From Austropuccinia psidii (Eukaryota; Basidiomycota; Pucciniomycetes; Pucciniales; Sphaerophragmiaceae), in assembly GCA_023105745.1 (NCBI GenBank), contig JALGQZ010000011.1:47646698-47710697 (forward strand): a DNA stretch of 64,000 bases, in the 5' to 3' direction. The notes beneath the pieces were generated by a model that did no database searches, had not been told where the DNA came from, and worked only from the letters and a program-made list of their open reading frames with translations. Position 1 is the first letter of the stretch. Every line of letters starts with the position of its first letter. A program made the position numbers and the translations under genes. Positions 22,855-34,822 of this stretch are shown here, piece by piece.

Positions 22855-25800
22855 TCAAACTCTTGAGGTATTTGGACCAGGCTTGTCTGGATACAATGAA
22901 TGGAAATCCTTGACAAGGTCTGGTGAGTTGGTAAGGTTGGAAGCTGGTTCCCAAGTGGTTCTTTCTGGGTCTTCACTGAATCCTTTCCACTCTACAAGAT
23001 ACCATAATTTACCTCTTTTGAGTTTTGAGTCCAGAACCTGAGCCACTTCCCATTCTTCTTGCTCTTCCACTAAAACTGGTGGTGGCGGCAATTGATGACG
23101 ATTTGGGATAGTTTAATGCTTGACTGGTTCTAATAAGGACACATGGAATACAGGGTGAACTGTCTTCCATTTCTGAGGCAACTTGAGGTGATATGCATGG
23201 CTGCCAATCTTCTTAAGAACTTCAAAGGGTCCCAACCATCTTTCTGATAATTTCTTGGTGGGTCTTGTTGTCTTGATGTTCTTGGAAGCTAGCCATACTT
23301 TGTCCTCAGGTTGGAAATCAGGTGGAATTGCTCTATTTCTATCTGCATACTTCTTGAATCTCCTTATTGCTGACTCTAATTCTTCTTTGACAAGTTGCTG
23401 TACTGATTGGAGTTTTGTTGATAACTTTCGAGCAGGTGAGTCTTGAGAAATATGGATTGAGTCAAAGCTGGGATTTCTTCCATAAATGGTGAAAAAAGGT
23501 GATTGCTTGGTTGATGAGTTTTCTGCATTATTATAGGCAAATTCAGCCAGAGGGAGCCAGGTGTACCAGTCATCTTGATGGTAGCTGACATACATCCAAA
23601 GGTACTGTTCTAGTATCTGATTTACCCTCTCTGTCTGTCCATCTGTTTCAGGGTGAAAGGCAGTTGAAAGATCTCTTGATATCTTGAGCTGCTGACACAA
23701 TTGAGTCCAGAATGATGAAACAAATAAGAATCCTCTATCACTGACAATACTGACTGGGAGTCCATGCTTGGAACATACATGACTAATGAATATTTGAGCT
23801 AAAGCCAGAGCAGTGATTGTGCCATAAGTTGGAATGAAAATTGCCATTTTTGAGAATCTGTCCACAACTACAAAATTTGAATCGAAGTTGTTGGACAGTG
23901 GCAATTGAGTGATAAAGTCCATTGATAATGAATTCCAAGGACCAGATGGAATTGAAAGAGGCTTGAGTAATCCAAACTTCTTATGATAAATGTTCTTGTT
24001 TCTTGAACATTGCTGACATGAGGACACATAGTCCTTGATGAATTGATTCATTCCAGCCCAATAAAATCCCTCTTGATGAGCTTGAGGGTCTTCTCCTGGC
24101 CAGGATGGCCAGCCAATGGTGAGTCATGACGCTTTTGAAGAATATTGAGTTGAAGTTCTTCATTGCTTGCAATTACCACTCTATCTTTGAATAATAATAA
24201 CTTGGCTTGAGGTTCAAGAGAATAATCTGGAACTGATTCACCTCTTGGTAGTTGCTTGAGTATTTATTTATAGTCTTTGTCTTGCCATACTTCTTTTTGA
24301 ATCTTGTCCACTAAATCTGTGAAAATTTCCACTTTGATTGAGAAGACTCTTGATTCTTGAATTCCATCTTGCTTGAGTACTTGCTGAAAATTCTGAGGAT
24401 TCTTGCTGATGAAGTCCACCCCCCTCTCTGGGTACACGTCGTCCCGACGTGACAAGGAATCTGGTAAAGTGGCCAGCCTGCCTGGGCAGTAAGTGATAGT
24501 GAAATGAAATTCTGAGAGAAATTCAGCCCAACGGGCCTGACGACGAGTAAGAACTTTGGAAGACATGAAATACTGCAAGGAAGAGTGGTCTGTCAAGACC
24601 TCAAAAGGATTGGAAAGAGAAAGAAGAAATGCTCTCCAGCGCTTGTGAGCCCAAACTATGCCAAGGAGTTCCTTGTCATGAATTTCATAGTTGAGTTCAG
24701 CTGGTAAGAGCTTGCGACTATCAAATGCAATGGGGTGCTTTCCTGAGTCATTCACCTGGCTCAGTACGGCGCCCAAAGCATAATCAGAAGCATCAGTCTC
24801 TACTATAGTAGGTAGAGAAGGATTAAAGTGAGATAAGATAGGAGCAGAGGTGAAAGCTTCTTTGAGTGCTTGAAATTGCCTAAGAGCTTCCTCATTGAAG
24901 ATGAAAGGAGAATCTTTTTTAAGGAGGGAAGTGAGAGAAGTGATTTTTTTAGAATAATTTTTAATGAAACGTCGATAAAAATTGGCAAAGCCAAGAAAGG
25001 ATTGAAGAGCCTTGATGTTTTTGGGCTGAGGCCAATTGAGGATTTGCTGAACTTTTGAAGAATCCATCTTGAGGCCATCACTTGAAACAACATAGCCCAA
25101 GTATTCCACACTTGAGGCATGGAATACACACTTGGAGGCTTTGGCAAACAGATTATTGTCCCTCAGTCTTTGGAGGACAGAGGCCACATGTTTGACATGT
25201 TCCTCCTCAGAACTGGAAAAGGCCATAATATCATCTAGATAAACCACAACAAACACATCCAAAAAACTGCAAAGATATCATTTACTAGATTTTGGAAAGA
25301 AGCAGAAGCATTCGTCAAACCAAATGGCATGACCAAATACTCATAACTGCCATATTTGGTTCTAAAGGCCGTTAAGTGCTCATCCCCCTCTTTGATTCTC
25401 AGAAGGTTATATGCACCACACAAATCTATCTTGGAGAAGATAGTGGAACCGTTGAATACGGTAAGAAGCTGGTTCATAGGAGGAACAGGGTATCTGTTCT
25501 TCCTAGTGACAGCATTGAGTTTGCGGTAGTCAACACACAAACAATGACCTCCATCCTTTTTCTTGACAAAAAGGACAGGTGCTCCTGTTGAAGAGGAGCT
25601 TGGTCTAATGAAACCTTTCTCTACATTCTCTGAAATGTAGGCCCGCAGTGTTTCTGACTCTTGATTTGATAATGAGTAGATAACACCAATTGGAGGTAGA
25701 AGACCCTCCAATTTGATATGGTGATCACAGGCGCGGTGTGGAGGAAGTTTCTCTGCTTTCACCTTGGAGAATACATCCAAATATTGGTGATAAGCAGGAG

Positions 25801-26574
25801 GAACAACCTTCAACACAGTTTCAATTTCTTCTGGCACTTCCTCCTCATCCCACTGCTCCTCCAGGGATGCATGAAAAGATAAGGGAGGAAGGTCCATATC
25901 CCCTGGGAAGAGATGAAGTAAAGATATGGCAACATCTTCTCCAACATCCTTTATCTCTTTGAAGACTTCATCTCTTGATGGAAGTAATGACTGAGAGGCA
26001 ATTATGGAAGGGATATGGACAGAAGAAGGAATGGAAGGTGTCTTAAGTTCACCAGCCAGAGCAACACTGTTGACAGCAGTGGCTAAGTCATTACTAGTAG
26101 AAGGAATAATACCACAAGAATCCTTATGATTAGAATCATAGGTGATCAATCCATTTTTCCAATCAATAATGGGATTGAAATGGTAAAGGAAATCATAGCC
26201 CAATATCAGGTCTTCTCCCTTGGGTGAATCTATGATAAAGAAGTCCCATTCAAAGCTTGGGAAGGAAGGCAAGTCAACTACCCACTTGGTATAATGGGTG
26301 ATGAACAAGGCAGGGGATTCATTAGAATCCAAAATGAAAAGAGGAATCTTTTCAGGGAGCTCTGACATAGTCAATGTGTACTTGAGAACAAAATTCTTTG
26401 CAATAAAAGAGTTTGTAGCACCAGAATCAATGAGAATACTATAAAAAATATCAGAGATTTAAGAAAAAATAAGAAATTTTAAAGATTTCTTGACACTAGT
26501 ATTCAGAGTGCACAATTGTGCTCTTGAAGGAAATAAGTGAGAACCATTGAACACATCATGATTCCCACTCAGGC
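22855..26574 (-). pseudogene. Element C pol (protease, RT, RNase H, integrase, chromodomain), frameshifted
   Basis: Read right to left: protease near 26370-26440 with a stop just before it (TAA replacing a codon before ISDIF); RT with [10 protein letters not shown] and, after a one-base loss near 25268, an intact YLDD motif (VVVYLDDIM, about 25230); RNase H (IVETDASDYALGAVLSQ, about 24780); a stop at 24261-24263; one base lost near 24080; integrase core (SMDFITQLP, IVSDRG, HPETDGQTERVNQ) at 23113-24051; a stop at 23110-23112; and a chromodomain (WEVAQVLDSK.. WYLVEWKGF..TTWEP) ending at 22855. Domain order and the chromodomain place it in the Tf1/sushi-like chromoviruses. It is not translatable as one protein. 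Confidence 0.93.
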
Positions 26575-27927
26575 TTTTCCCTGCTTGCTAGGGAAGCCTT
26601 CTGATGATCCTTGCCTATTCTCAGGCCTCTTGAAGCATTTTTCAAATGGGTGCTTTCCACCACAATAATTGCACAAACCTTCTTTAATCCTCCTCTCCTT
26701 TTCAGAACCAATTAATTTGTTGTCCTTATTGAGGGGAGCAGCATGAGGCTTGTCTTTGGACATTTGAAAATTCTTCCCCTTCTTATTCTTATTGTGATAA
26801 GGATTCTTGGATGATGAACTTTGAGGAGGCTTGGAGGAATTGGATCCAATGATTGGAGGCTTCTTCTCTTGATGACTGCCCTTTTCCTTTTGCCTCTCAT
26901 GATATCTTGTGTCTAATTCTAAAGTGACATCCATAAGTTCTTGAAGAGTATCAAAAGTTCCAGGGTGAGAAGCCAATTAGTCCAATAATCTTGATGCCAA
27001 TCCTCTTCTGTACACATGAATGTAAGCTCTTTCCCCCCAATCTCCAATTCTTGACATTAAGCTTCTGAAATCTGCTATGTACAAGGAAACATGACCACTT
27101 TCCTTCATCCTCAAATTGTCCAACTCCTGTTCAGCTTTCCTGACTTCATTGGGGTCACCAAACAGAGTGAAGAATTGTGATTCAAACAATGGCCAATTAT
27201 TGAGGAGGTAGGAAGGGTCTTCATTGGAAATCTTTGAGAGGTAAGGTTCAATCCATTTGCCAGCTCTACCAGTAAGAAAAGAAGTTGAGTACAAAACCTT
27301 CTTCCTGTCAGAGAAGAAGTTTGCTGGATCATTATGGAAAATTAGTTGACAGGATTGGATAAATCCTCTCAGTTTATGAGCTTGAGTACCATCAAAAGAA
27401 TCAGGTGCCTTCATGGATGGAGTCTTGAAAGCAGGGGCTTTGGAATTGTCCCTGGGAGCAACTGCTTGAGTGAGTTTCCCCATGAATTGAGTCATCTGCT
27501 CCATCATCTTGAGGAGACTTGGATCAGTTTGAGAGACAAGAGGTTGACTAGAAAGGGCTAGATTAGAACCCTGAGGCACCGCTGGAGCAGTTGCCAAGGC
27601 ATCTGCCACTTCAGTTTCCCCAGAATCTTCCTCTTCCACAGACTCTTCCCCCTCTTCATCTTCAACTTCCCCTAATCTTGCTCTTGCACCTTCAGACATG
27701 CCAGAGTAGCCACCAAAAAGTCCAGAAAAAGATCTTGATCTTCTAGATTTCATTCCACCTCTTCTTGAGGGTGCTGCTCCTTCCATTGGTGGTCCTCTGT
27801 CCAAATTTGCACTTAGTTGATGAACTGATGGTGTGCGGTCAAGAGGATCCCTTGCTGTAGGAGTGAGAACAGCTTGAATTCTTTGGGATCTAGTATTTTT
27901 GGCTGGGGGACTATGCTGAACTGGCAT
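26569..27927 (-). pseudogene. Element C gag
   Basis: The start MPVQHSPPAKNTR at 27927 is the family's natural ATG (TTG in B). It contains the acidic stretch (EDEEGEESVEEEDSGE), the capsid domain, a basic tail and the knuckle CNYCGGKHPFEKC. One in-frame TAA at 26977-26979 replaces the Gln of LLDQLASHPG. It ends at TGA 26569-26571, two codons after the slippery heptamer. Confidence 0.9.
26575..26581 (-). promoter_or_regulatory. -1 frameshift heptamer of element C
   Basis: On the minus strand this reads G GGA AAA in the gag frame, then GCC TGA. Shifting back one base gives a frame that reads through the gag stop towards protease. XXXYYYZ sites of this kind are the classical -1 signals. I did not identify a downstream stem or pseudoknot. 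Confidence 0.6.
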
Positions 27928-28643
27928 TTTGAAATAAATGAAATAAAACTTGATGGTATTAAAGATAATCAAAACTTGGCCAAATCAATCACAATAAAAT
28001 CTTGATGAATCTTGAGGAATCAATTCAAATCTTGAGGAATCAAATTCAATCAACAGTCAAATAAATTCAATCAATCAACAATCAATTCAAATCAAATATC
28101 AATAATCTTGAGGAAATCAATAATCAATCAATATTCAATCAATAATCAATCAATAAATGTCTTCAATATGAAATCAAGCCGTGAGGAATCAATCAATCAG
28201 TTCAAATATTCAGAAATCAATTCAATATCTTGATGAGTCAAATCAAATCAATAATCAAAATCAATTCTTGAGGATCAATCAATATCTTGAGAGTTCAAAG
28301 TCAATAAATCCAATAAATCCTGAATCAATAACCCAAATGAATCCCAATGAATAATCCAATCAATTAAACCAATCAATAATTCCTAGATCAAACCTGAATA
28401 AGAACACAGAAAAATTTGATTGATAAAAATAAAATGAAGTGATGAAATGGTCAGCAATGATTAAGAAAGGAAAAATAATCAATTTTCATAAGAATGAAAG
28501 GAATGAGATGAAAATTGATGAGAGAGAAAAATTCATAGGAAATCATAAAAATCATAAAATAATGAAAAGGTCATAATTGAAGAATGAGAGAAATGAATAA
28601 AATGAATGAAAGAAAAGAATCAAATATGAGTTAATTAATTTAA
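27928..28643 (-). other. Leader and self-priming site of element C
   Basis: This is an AATCAA/TTGATT simple-repeat leader like that of B, with no gene. At its outer edge, minus-strand taaattaattaact (28629-28642) is the exact complement of agttaattaattta in the LTR (29007-29020), giving 14 paired bases. Confidence 0.65.
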
Positions 28644-29405
28644 TGTCAAAGGGGCTCTTTGAAGTGAAGAGGGCCTGGCACTCAGTAAAATGGGACTCAC
28701 TTTTGGAGGGCTCAAAGATAAGATAAGATGAGATACACTTAAGAGTGTTAAAGATGAATTGCTAAAGAATAAATATAAGAAAAAGCAGCAACAAAGGATA
28801 AGAGTAAAACAATAGAAGAGCCAACCACAAAGAAGTCCAAGTCCACTGTTTCAACCTGTCAGAATGGAAAGAGAAGGGTTAATAAGGATATGGCCACCCA
28901 GCTCATACTGTACAGGCGAAGAGAGAAAAGGCAAAGACTAACTTAAAATTAAATAATTATAATACCCAAAATAAGGATAAGAATAATTATGAAATGATAA
29001 ATAAACTAAATTAATTAACTGGGGAAAAGTCCCCAGGGGGGAGACAGAGGGGCTGGTATATGTGAGACTCACCAGCCCTGATCCAGAGGAAGAATTTTCA
29101 TGAGAATAATTGATGATTGAATTGAGTCTGGCCAATACAGGTCCTGTACAGCTGTACAGAACCTGTACAAGAGGTGTGGTGTATTTGAGTGATCATACAG
29201 TTCCATACTGGTGTATTGAAACTGTATTGGGTGAATCCAACCTGTACAGGTATTGACAGGCTGTATTGATGTACCAAGCTGTATGCATGTTTCAGAATGA
29301 AGATTGATGAAACTGACTGCTGATGCAGATACTGGATTTGCTGATTTGAGGTGTTTGAGTGGGTGTATGAATGAATACCCTTACCCCTGATGGATGGTTG
29401 TTACA
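28644..29405 (-). repeat. 5' LTR of element C (762 bp, reversed)
   Basis: This is a full LTR ending ...ggttgttaca at 29405, followed by the target duplication ccttc (29406-29410) and the resumed protease/RT region of element B. Confidence 0.94.
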
Positions 29406-32400
29406 CCTTCCCAAGCTTTGAATGGGACTTCTTTATCATAGATTCACTCAAGGGAGAAGACCTGATATTGGGCTATGATTTCCTTTACCATTTTAATCCC
29501 ATTATTGATTGGAAAAATGGATTGATCACCTATGATTCTAATCATAAGGATTCTAGTGGTATTATTCCTTCTACTAGTAATGACTTAGCCACTGCTGTCA
29601 AAAGTGCTGCTCTGGTCAGTGAACTTAAGACACCTTCCCTTCCTTCTTCTGTCCATATCCCTTCCATTATTCCCTCTCAGTCATTACTTCCATCAAGAGA
29701 TGAAGTCTTCAAAGAGATAAAGGATGTTGGAGAAGATGTTGCCATATCTTCACTTCATCTCTTTCCAGGGGATATGGACCTTCCTCCCTTATCTTTTCAT
29801 GCATCCCTGGAGGAGCAGTGGGATGAGGAGGAAGTGCCAGAAGAAATTGAAACTGTGTTGAAGGTTGTTCCTCCTGCTTATCAACAATAGTTGGATGTAT
29901 TCTCCAAGGTGAAAGCAGAGAAACCTCCTCCACACCGCGCCTGTGATCACCATATCAAATTGGAGGGTCTTCTACCTCCAATTGGTGTTATCTACTCATT
30001 ATCAAATCAAGAGTCAGAAACACTGCATGCCTACATTTCAGAGAATGTAGAGAAAGGTTTCATTAGACCAAGCTCCTCTTCAACAGGAGCACCTGTCCTT
30101 TTTGTCAAGAAAAAGGATGGAGGTCTTCGTTTGTGTGTTGACTACCGCAAACTCAATGCTGTCACTAGGAAGAACAGATACCCTGTTCCTCCTAAGAACC
30201 AGCTTCTTACCGTATTCAACGGTTCCACTATCTTCTCCAAGATAGATTTGCGTGGTGCATATAACCTTCTGAGAATCAAAGAGGGGGATGAGCACTTAAC
30301 TGCCTTTAGAACCAAATATGGTAGTTATGAGTATTTGGTCATGCCATTTGGTTTGACCAATGCTTCTGCTTCTTTCCAAAATCTAGTAAATGATATCTTT
30401 GCAGATTCTTTGGATGTGTTTGTTGTGGTTTATCTAGATGATATTATGGTCTTTTCCAGTTCTGAGGAGGAACATGTCAAACATGTGGCCTCTAACCTCC
30501 AAAGACTGAGGGACAATAATCTGTTTGCCAAAGCCTCCAAGTGTGTATTCCATGCCTCAAGTGTGGAATACTTGGGCTATGTTGTTTCAAGTAATGGCCT
30601 CAAGATGGATTCTTCAAAAGTTCAGCAAATCCTCAATTGGCCTCAGCCCAAAAACATCAAGGCTCTTCAATCCTTTCTTGGCTTTGCCAATTTTTATCGG
30701 CGTTTCATTAAAAATTATTCCAAAAAAATGACTTCGCTCACTTCCCTTCTCAGAAAAAGCTTCTCCTTTCATCTTCAATGAGGAAGCTCTTGGTCAGTTT
30801 CAAGCACTCAAAGAAGCTTTCACCTCTGCTCCTATCTTATCCCATTTCAATCCATCTCTACCTACTTTTGTAGAGACTGATGCTTCTGATTATGCATTGG
30901 GCGCCGTACTGAGTCAGGTGAATGACTATGGAAAGCATCCCATTTCATTTGATAGTCGCAAGCTCTTACCACCTGAGCTCAACTATGAAATTCATGACAA
31001 GGAACTCCTTGGCATAGTTTGGGCTCACAAGCGCTGGAGGGCATTTCTTCTTTCTCTTTCCAATCCTTTTGAGGTCTTGACAGACCACTCTTCCTTGCAG
31101 TATTTCATGTCTTCCAAAGTTCTTACTCGTCGTCAAGCCCGTTGGGCTGAATTTCTCTCAGAATTTCATTTCACTATCACTTACCGCCCAGGCAGGCTGG
31201 CCACTTTACCAGATGCCTTGTCACGTCGGGACGACGTGTACCCTGAGAGGGGGGTGGACTTCATCAGTAAGAATCCTCACAATTTTCATCAAGTACTTAA
31301 GCAAGATGGAATTCAAGAGTCAAGATTGTTCTCAATCAAAGTGGAAATTTTCTCAGATTTATTGGACAAGATTCAAAAAGAAGTATGGCAAGACAAAGAC
31401 TATAAAGAAATACTCAAGCGACTAGCAAGAGGTGAATCAGTTCCAGATTATTCTCTTGAACCTCAAGCCAAGTTATTATTATTCAAAGATAGAGTGGTAA
31501 TCCCAAGCAATGAAGAACTTCAACTCAATATTCTTCAAAAGCATCATGACTCACCATTGGCTGGCCATCCTGGCCAGGAGAAGACCCTCACGCTCATCAA
31601 GAGGGATTTTCATTGGGCTGGCATGAATCAATTCATTAAGGACTATGTGTCCTCATGTCAGCAATGTTCAAGAAACAAGAAAATTCATCACAAGAAGTTT
31701 GGATTACTCAAGCCTCTTTCAATTCCGTCTGGTCCTTGGAATTCATTATCAATGGACTTCATCACTCAATTGCCACTGTCCAACAACTTCGATTCAAATT
31801 TTGTAGTTGTGGACAGATTCTCAAAAATGGCAATTTTCATTCCAACTTATGGCACACTCACTGCTCTGGATTTAGCTCAAATCTTCATTAGTCATGTATT
31901 TTCCAAGCATGGACTTCCAGTCAGTATTGTCAGTGATAGAGGATCCTTATTTGTTTCATCATTTTGGACTCAATTGTGTCAGCAGCTCAAGATATCAAGA
32001 GATCTTTCAACTGCCTTTCAGCCTGAAACAGATGGACAGACAGAGAGGGTAAATCAGATACTAGAACAGTACCTTTGGATGTATGTCAGCTATCATCAAG
32101 ATGACTGGTACACCTGGCTCCCTCTGGCTGAATTTACCTATAATAATGCAGAACATTCATCAACCAAGCAATCACCCTTTTTCACCATTTATGGAAGAAA
32201 TCCCAGCTTTGACTCAATCCATATTTGTCAAGACTCACCTGCTGGAAAGTTATCAACAAAACTCCAATCAGTACAGCAAGTTGTCAAAGAAGAATTAGAG
32301 TCAGCAATAAGGAGATGCAAGAAGTATGCAGATAGAAATAGAGCAATTCCACCTGATTTCAAACCTGGGGACAAAGTATGGCTAGCTTCCAAGAACATCA

Positions 32401-32819
32401 AGACAACTAGACCCACCAAGAAATTATCAGAAAGATGGTTGGGACCTTTTGAAGTTCTGAAGAAGATTGGCAGTCATGCATATCACCGCAAGTTGCCTCA
32501 GAAAGGGAAGACAGTTCACCCTGTATTCCATGTGTCCTTATTAGAACCAGTCAAGCATTCAACTATCCCAAATCGTCATCAATTGCCGCCACCACCAGTT
32601 TTAGTGGAGCAGCAAGAAGAATGGGAAGTGGCTCAGGTTCTGGACTCAAAACTCAAAAGAGGTAAATTATGGTATCTTGTAGAGTGGAAAGGATTCAGTG
32701 AAGACCCAGAAAGAACCACTTGGGAACCAGCTTCAAACCTTACCAACTCCCCAGATCTTGTCAAGGACTTCCACTCATTGTATCCAGACAAGCCTGCTCC
32801 AAATACCTCAAGAGTTTGA
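29406..32819 (+). pseudogene. Element B pol, main part (RT, RNase H, integrase, chromodomain)
   Basis: It continues the protease region cut at 20346 ([12 protein letters not shown]). RT has [13 protein letters not shown] (about 30135), the catalytic YLDD ([11 protein letters not shown], about 30425-30455) and LGFANFYRRFI (about 30680). A TAG at 29888-29890 replaces the Tyr of QYLDVFSK, and one extra base near 30755 shifts the frame. From about 30860 the frame is open to 32819: RNase H ETDASDYALGAVLSQ; integrase zinc H/H/C/C (HHDSPLAGHPG..CQQC, about 31540-31670); core D,D-35-E (SMDFITQLP, IVSDRGSLF, TDGQTERVNQ); and chromodomain WEVAQVLDSKLKRGKLWYLV, likely guiding insertion to heterochromatin (family knowledge). 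Confidence 0.93.
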
Positions 32820-33581
32820 TTTATGGTGCTTGGTGGGGAGAAGAAGTTAGGAAAGTAAGTTCCTCTCCTGGCATGCACCTTTAAAGGGGTATTCTACCCA
32901 TATGTTGTTGTAAGCATCACCTTGGCCACTTTGTGAGAACTTGTCAATTCTTTGGACAGATTCAAGAAGCATACAACACCAATACCCCCCGATTTGGACC
33001 TTATCAAGATATGGCCAAATATTCCTTTCTTTGTTCTCTTTTCTTTCTTTTCATTTTATCCTTTCAATTTATGCCAATCATCATAATTCAAGACATTCAT
33101 TACTTCAAGTCATTTACGGCAATTCTTTCAGAAGTCATTTATGGCAATTCATCTCAGAAGTCATTTATGGCAATCTTTTCAATTTCATGGTGCTTGGTGG
33201 GGAGTGGAAGTTATGAAAGTAAGTTCCATCTCCTGGTATGCATCCCTGAGGGTTCTACTTCTTGTAAAACAGTACCTTGGCCACTCTGTGAGCATCAAAT
33301 GCTTGGTTTTCATTTTCAGACACTTTTTGGCCAGAATCAAGCAACTCACTACAAGAAGGACCAACCATCAGGATTTTTCTTTATTTCTTCTTTACTCTCA
33401 TTTTCTCTTATTATTTATTTTTCTTTCTTTATTTACTTGTATAATTTTCTTTCTTTATTTCTTAAAGCAGCAGCATCCCCTCCCAAATCATGTATTGGGA
33501 GGTTCCATTATTTTTTTCATTTTTTAGTATTTATAAGAGTGGGGATAGAAGGCTAACCAAACACAAACAAGGAAAAGGAAA
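32820..33581 (+). other. Proximal 3' untranslated region of element B
   Basis: No gene is seen. It holds a direct repeat (segment starting ggtgcttggtggggag at about 32825 and again at about 33189, each running to a ttggccactttgtgag/ttggccactctgtgag motif) and three ~28-bp CATTTATGGCAATTCATCTC-type units at about 33110-33180. Both features are shared with element C. Confidence 0.65.
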
Positions 33582-34822
33582 CTATTTATCTCTACCCAAA
33601 TCATCAAAAGTTCTCTGGAAATCATTTATCAACTCATCTTCATACCAGGAACATTTTGCAGCCATCTCTTCAGAAGCAGTACCTGGGATAGTCCTGTCAT
33701 TGACATACATAATCACCTCTCTGCTATTCCTATCAACCCTCCTGAACAATCTGGCCACAGCATCTTGACTCTCACTAGCCGCGTTGGGATCTTCTCTGGT
33801 AACCCGAAAAGGCCCACATTCTCTTCTTTGAAAAACTTGAGCGGCAGGAAACGGCAGAGGGGACAATCCATCTCTTCTTCTGCTGGAACTGGCCACAGGT
33901 TGGAGTTGACGGGAGGTGTTTATGGGTGAGTTCCTGGCCTGTTGAACTGGGGATGGTCTTACTTCTGGATTCAAGGCAGGCCTGGTGGTGTGGGAAGTAG
34001 TTGGTGAAGGAGGAGGAAGGGTTGTAGGAATGGAGGCAAGCATTGGTTGGAAGGTTCTTGGAGTACTGGGAATGACTTGACTTTGGAATCTGGTGTTGGC
34101 AAGAGGTTGAGAAGAGGAATTGCTGGATGGCTGGCCAATGGAATGAGGAATAACTTGAACTTCTTCACCATCCAACTCATCACTTCCTTCAGCATCTGGA
34201 TCTGATGGGGAATCAACAATTCTTCTTAGCTTCTTCACTACTTTCACCACTCCATCAGCATTGGTCCTTGAAATTGGAATTTCTGAGCTGTAGTGGATGG
34301 GCCTACAACCAATTGGAATGGACCCTCCAACATTAGTCCATCTGGCCACATCCCTCTGCCTGGAACCAGTCACTACATCAAGATATCAGCACCAATTCAA
34401 GCAAAATATGCAAATCACTCACATTGAGAAAATCTAGAAGTGGCATCAGGGGTAGGCTCCTCAAGAATGGGGAATTCCTGCCCACAAGGCCCATCTTTCC
34501 TGCTCCATAAGTGTCTCCTGACCTGGGACAAAGTCAATCCAGTACGGCGGCATGGCTTCTTCCCAACAAAACAAAAATGGCATTTTGATGATCGAGGATT
34601 GTAATGTTGAAAGAAATCCTTTCCCTTGGCCAAACACTCAGTACAGGCAGGATCAAGAACTTCAACTGCTCTGAACCCATCATATGTTTGGGAAGGATCA
34701 AAATGGCCTGAAGACGCCATGGAAAGGGAGGACAATCGACTGAAGACTCCAGAACCATGAAGAACAGACGGTGGCGGTGCAGAAGGAGAAGATTCAGTGA
34801 GTTCATTCAGTTTGGAACTCAT
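33582..34822 (-). CDS. Antisense intron-bearing gene carried in the 3' region of element B; Cys-rich protein of unknown function
   Basis: Exon 1 runs from the ATG at 34822 (MSSKLNELTESSPSAPPP) to 34423. An intron at 34422-34373 (gtgagt...gatgtag, 50 nt) is followed by exon 2 to about 33582. Splicing joins SQ-LTGSRQRDVARW in one frame, giving roughly 395 residues. Exon 1 has a Cys-rich segment, DPACTECLAKGKDFFQ then CHFCFVGKKPC, which may bind metal. Exon 2 is Pro/Ser/Gln-rich, disordered-looking, and ends in a charged helix-like region (SWYEDELINDFQRTFDDLG). I recall many near-identical proteins from a rust genome but know no function. Element C has no equivalent. Because it is antisense to the element, its intron cannot be removed from the element's genomic RNA and so can survive retrotransposition. 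Confidence 0.72.

Larger units (their letters stand above)
20347..29405 (-). mobile_element. Chromovirus element C, reversed, same family as B
   Basis: This is a 9.06-kb element on the minus strand with LTRs at 20347-21108 and 28644-29405 and a perfect 5-bp duplication ccttc. It is inserted in the protease region of its own relative, B. The LTRs differ at roughly 15-18 positions by eye (about 2%). It keeps all pol domains but has at least six disabling lesions. It lacks the antisense gene that B carries in its 3' region. Confidence 0.96.

Noticed and set aside
29390..29410. Apparent start of the element B frame at 29390 (MDGCYT...)
   Set aside because: These codons come from the LTR of element C; the real protein continues from 20346 across the insertion.
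32933..33768. Plus-strand frames in the 3' region of element B (up to 207 codons)
   Set aside because: Ser/Phe-rich, not conserved in frame with the equivalent part of element C, and overlapping short repeats.
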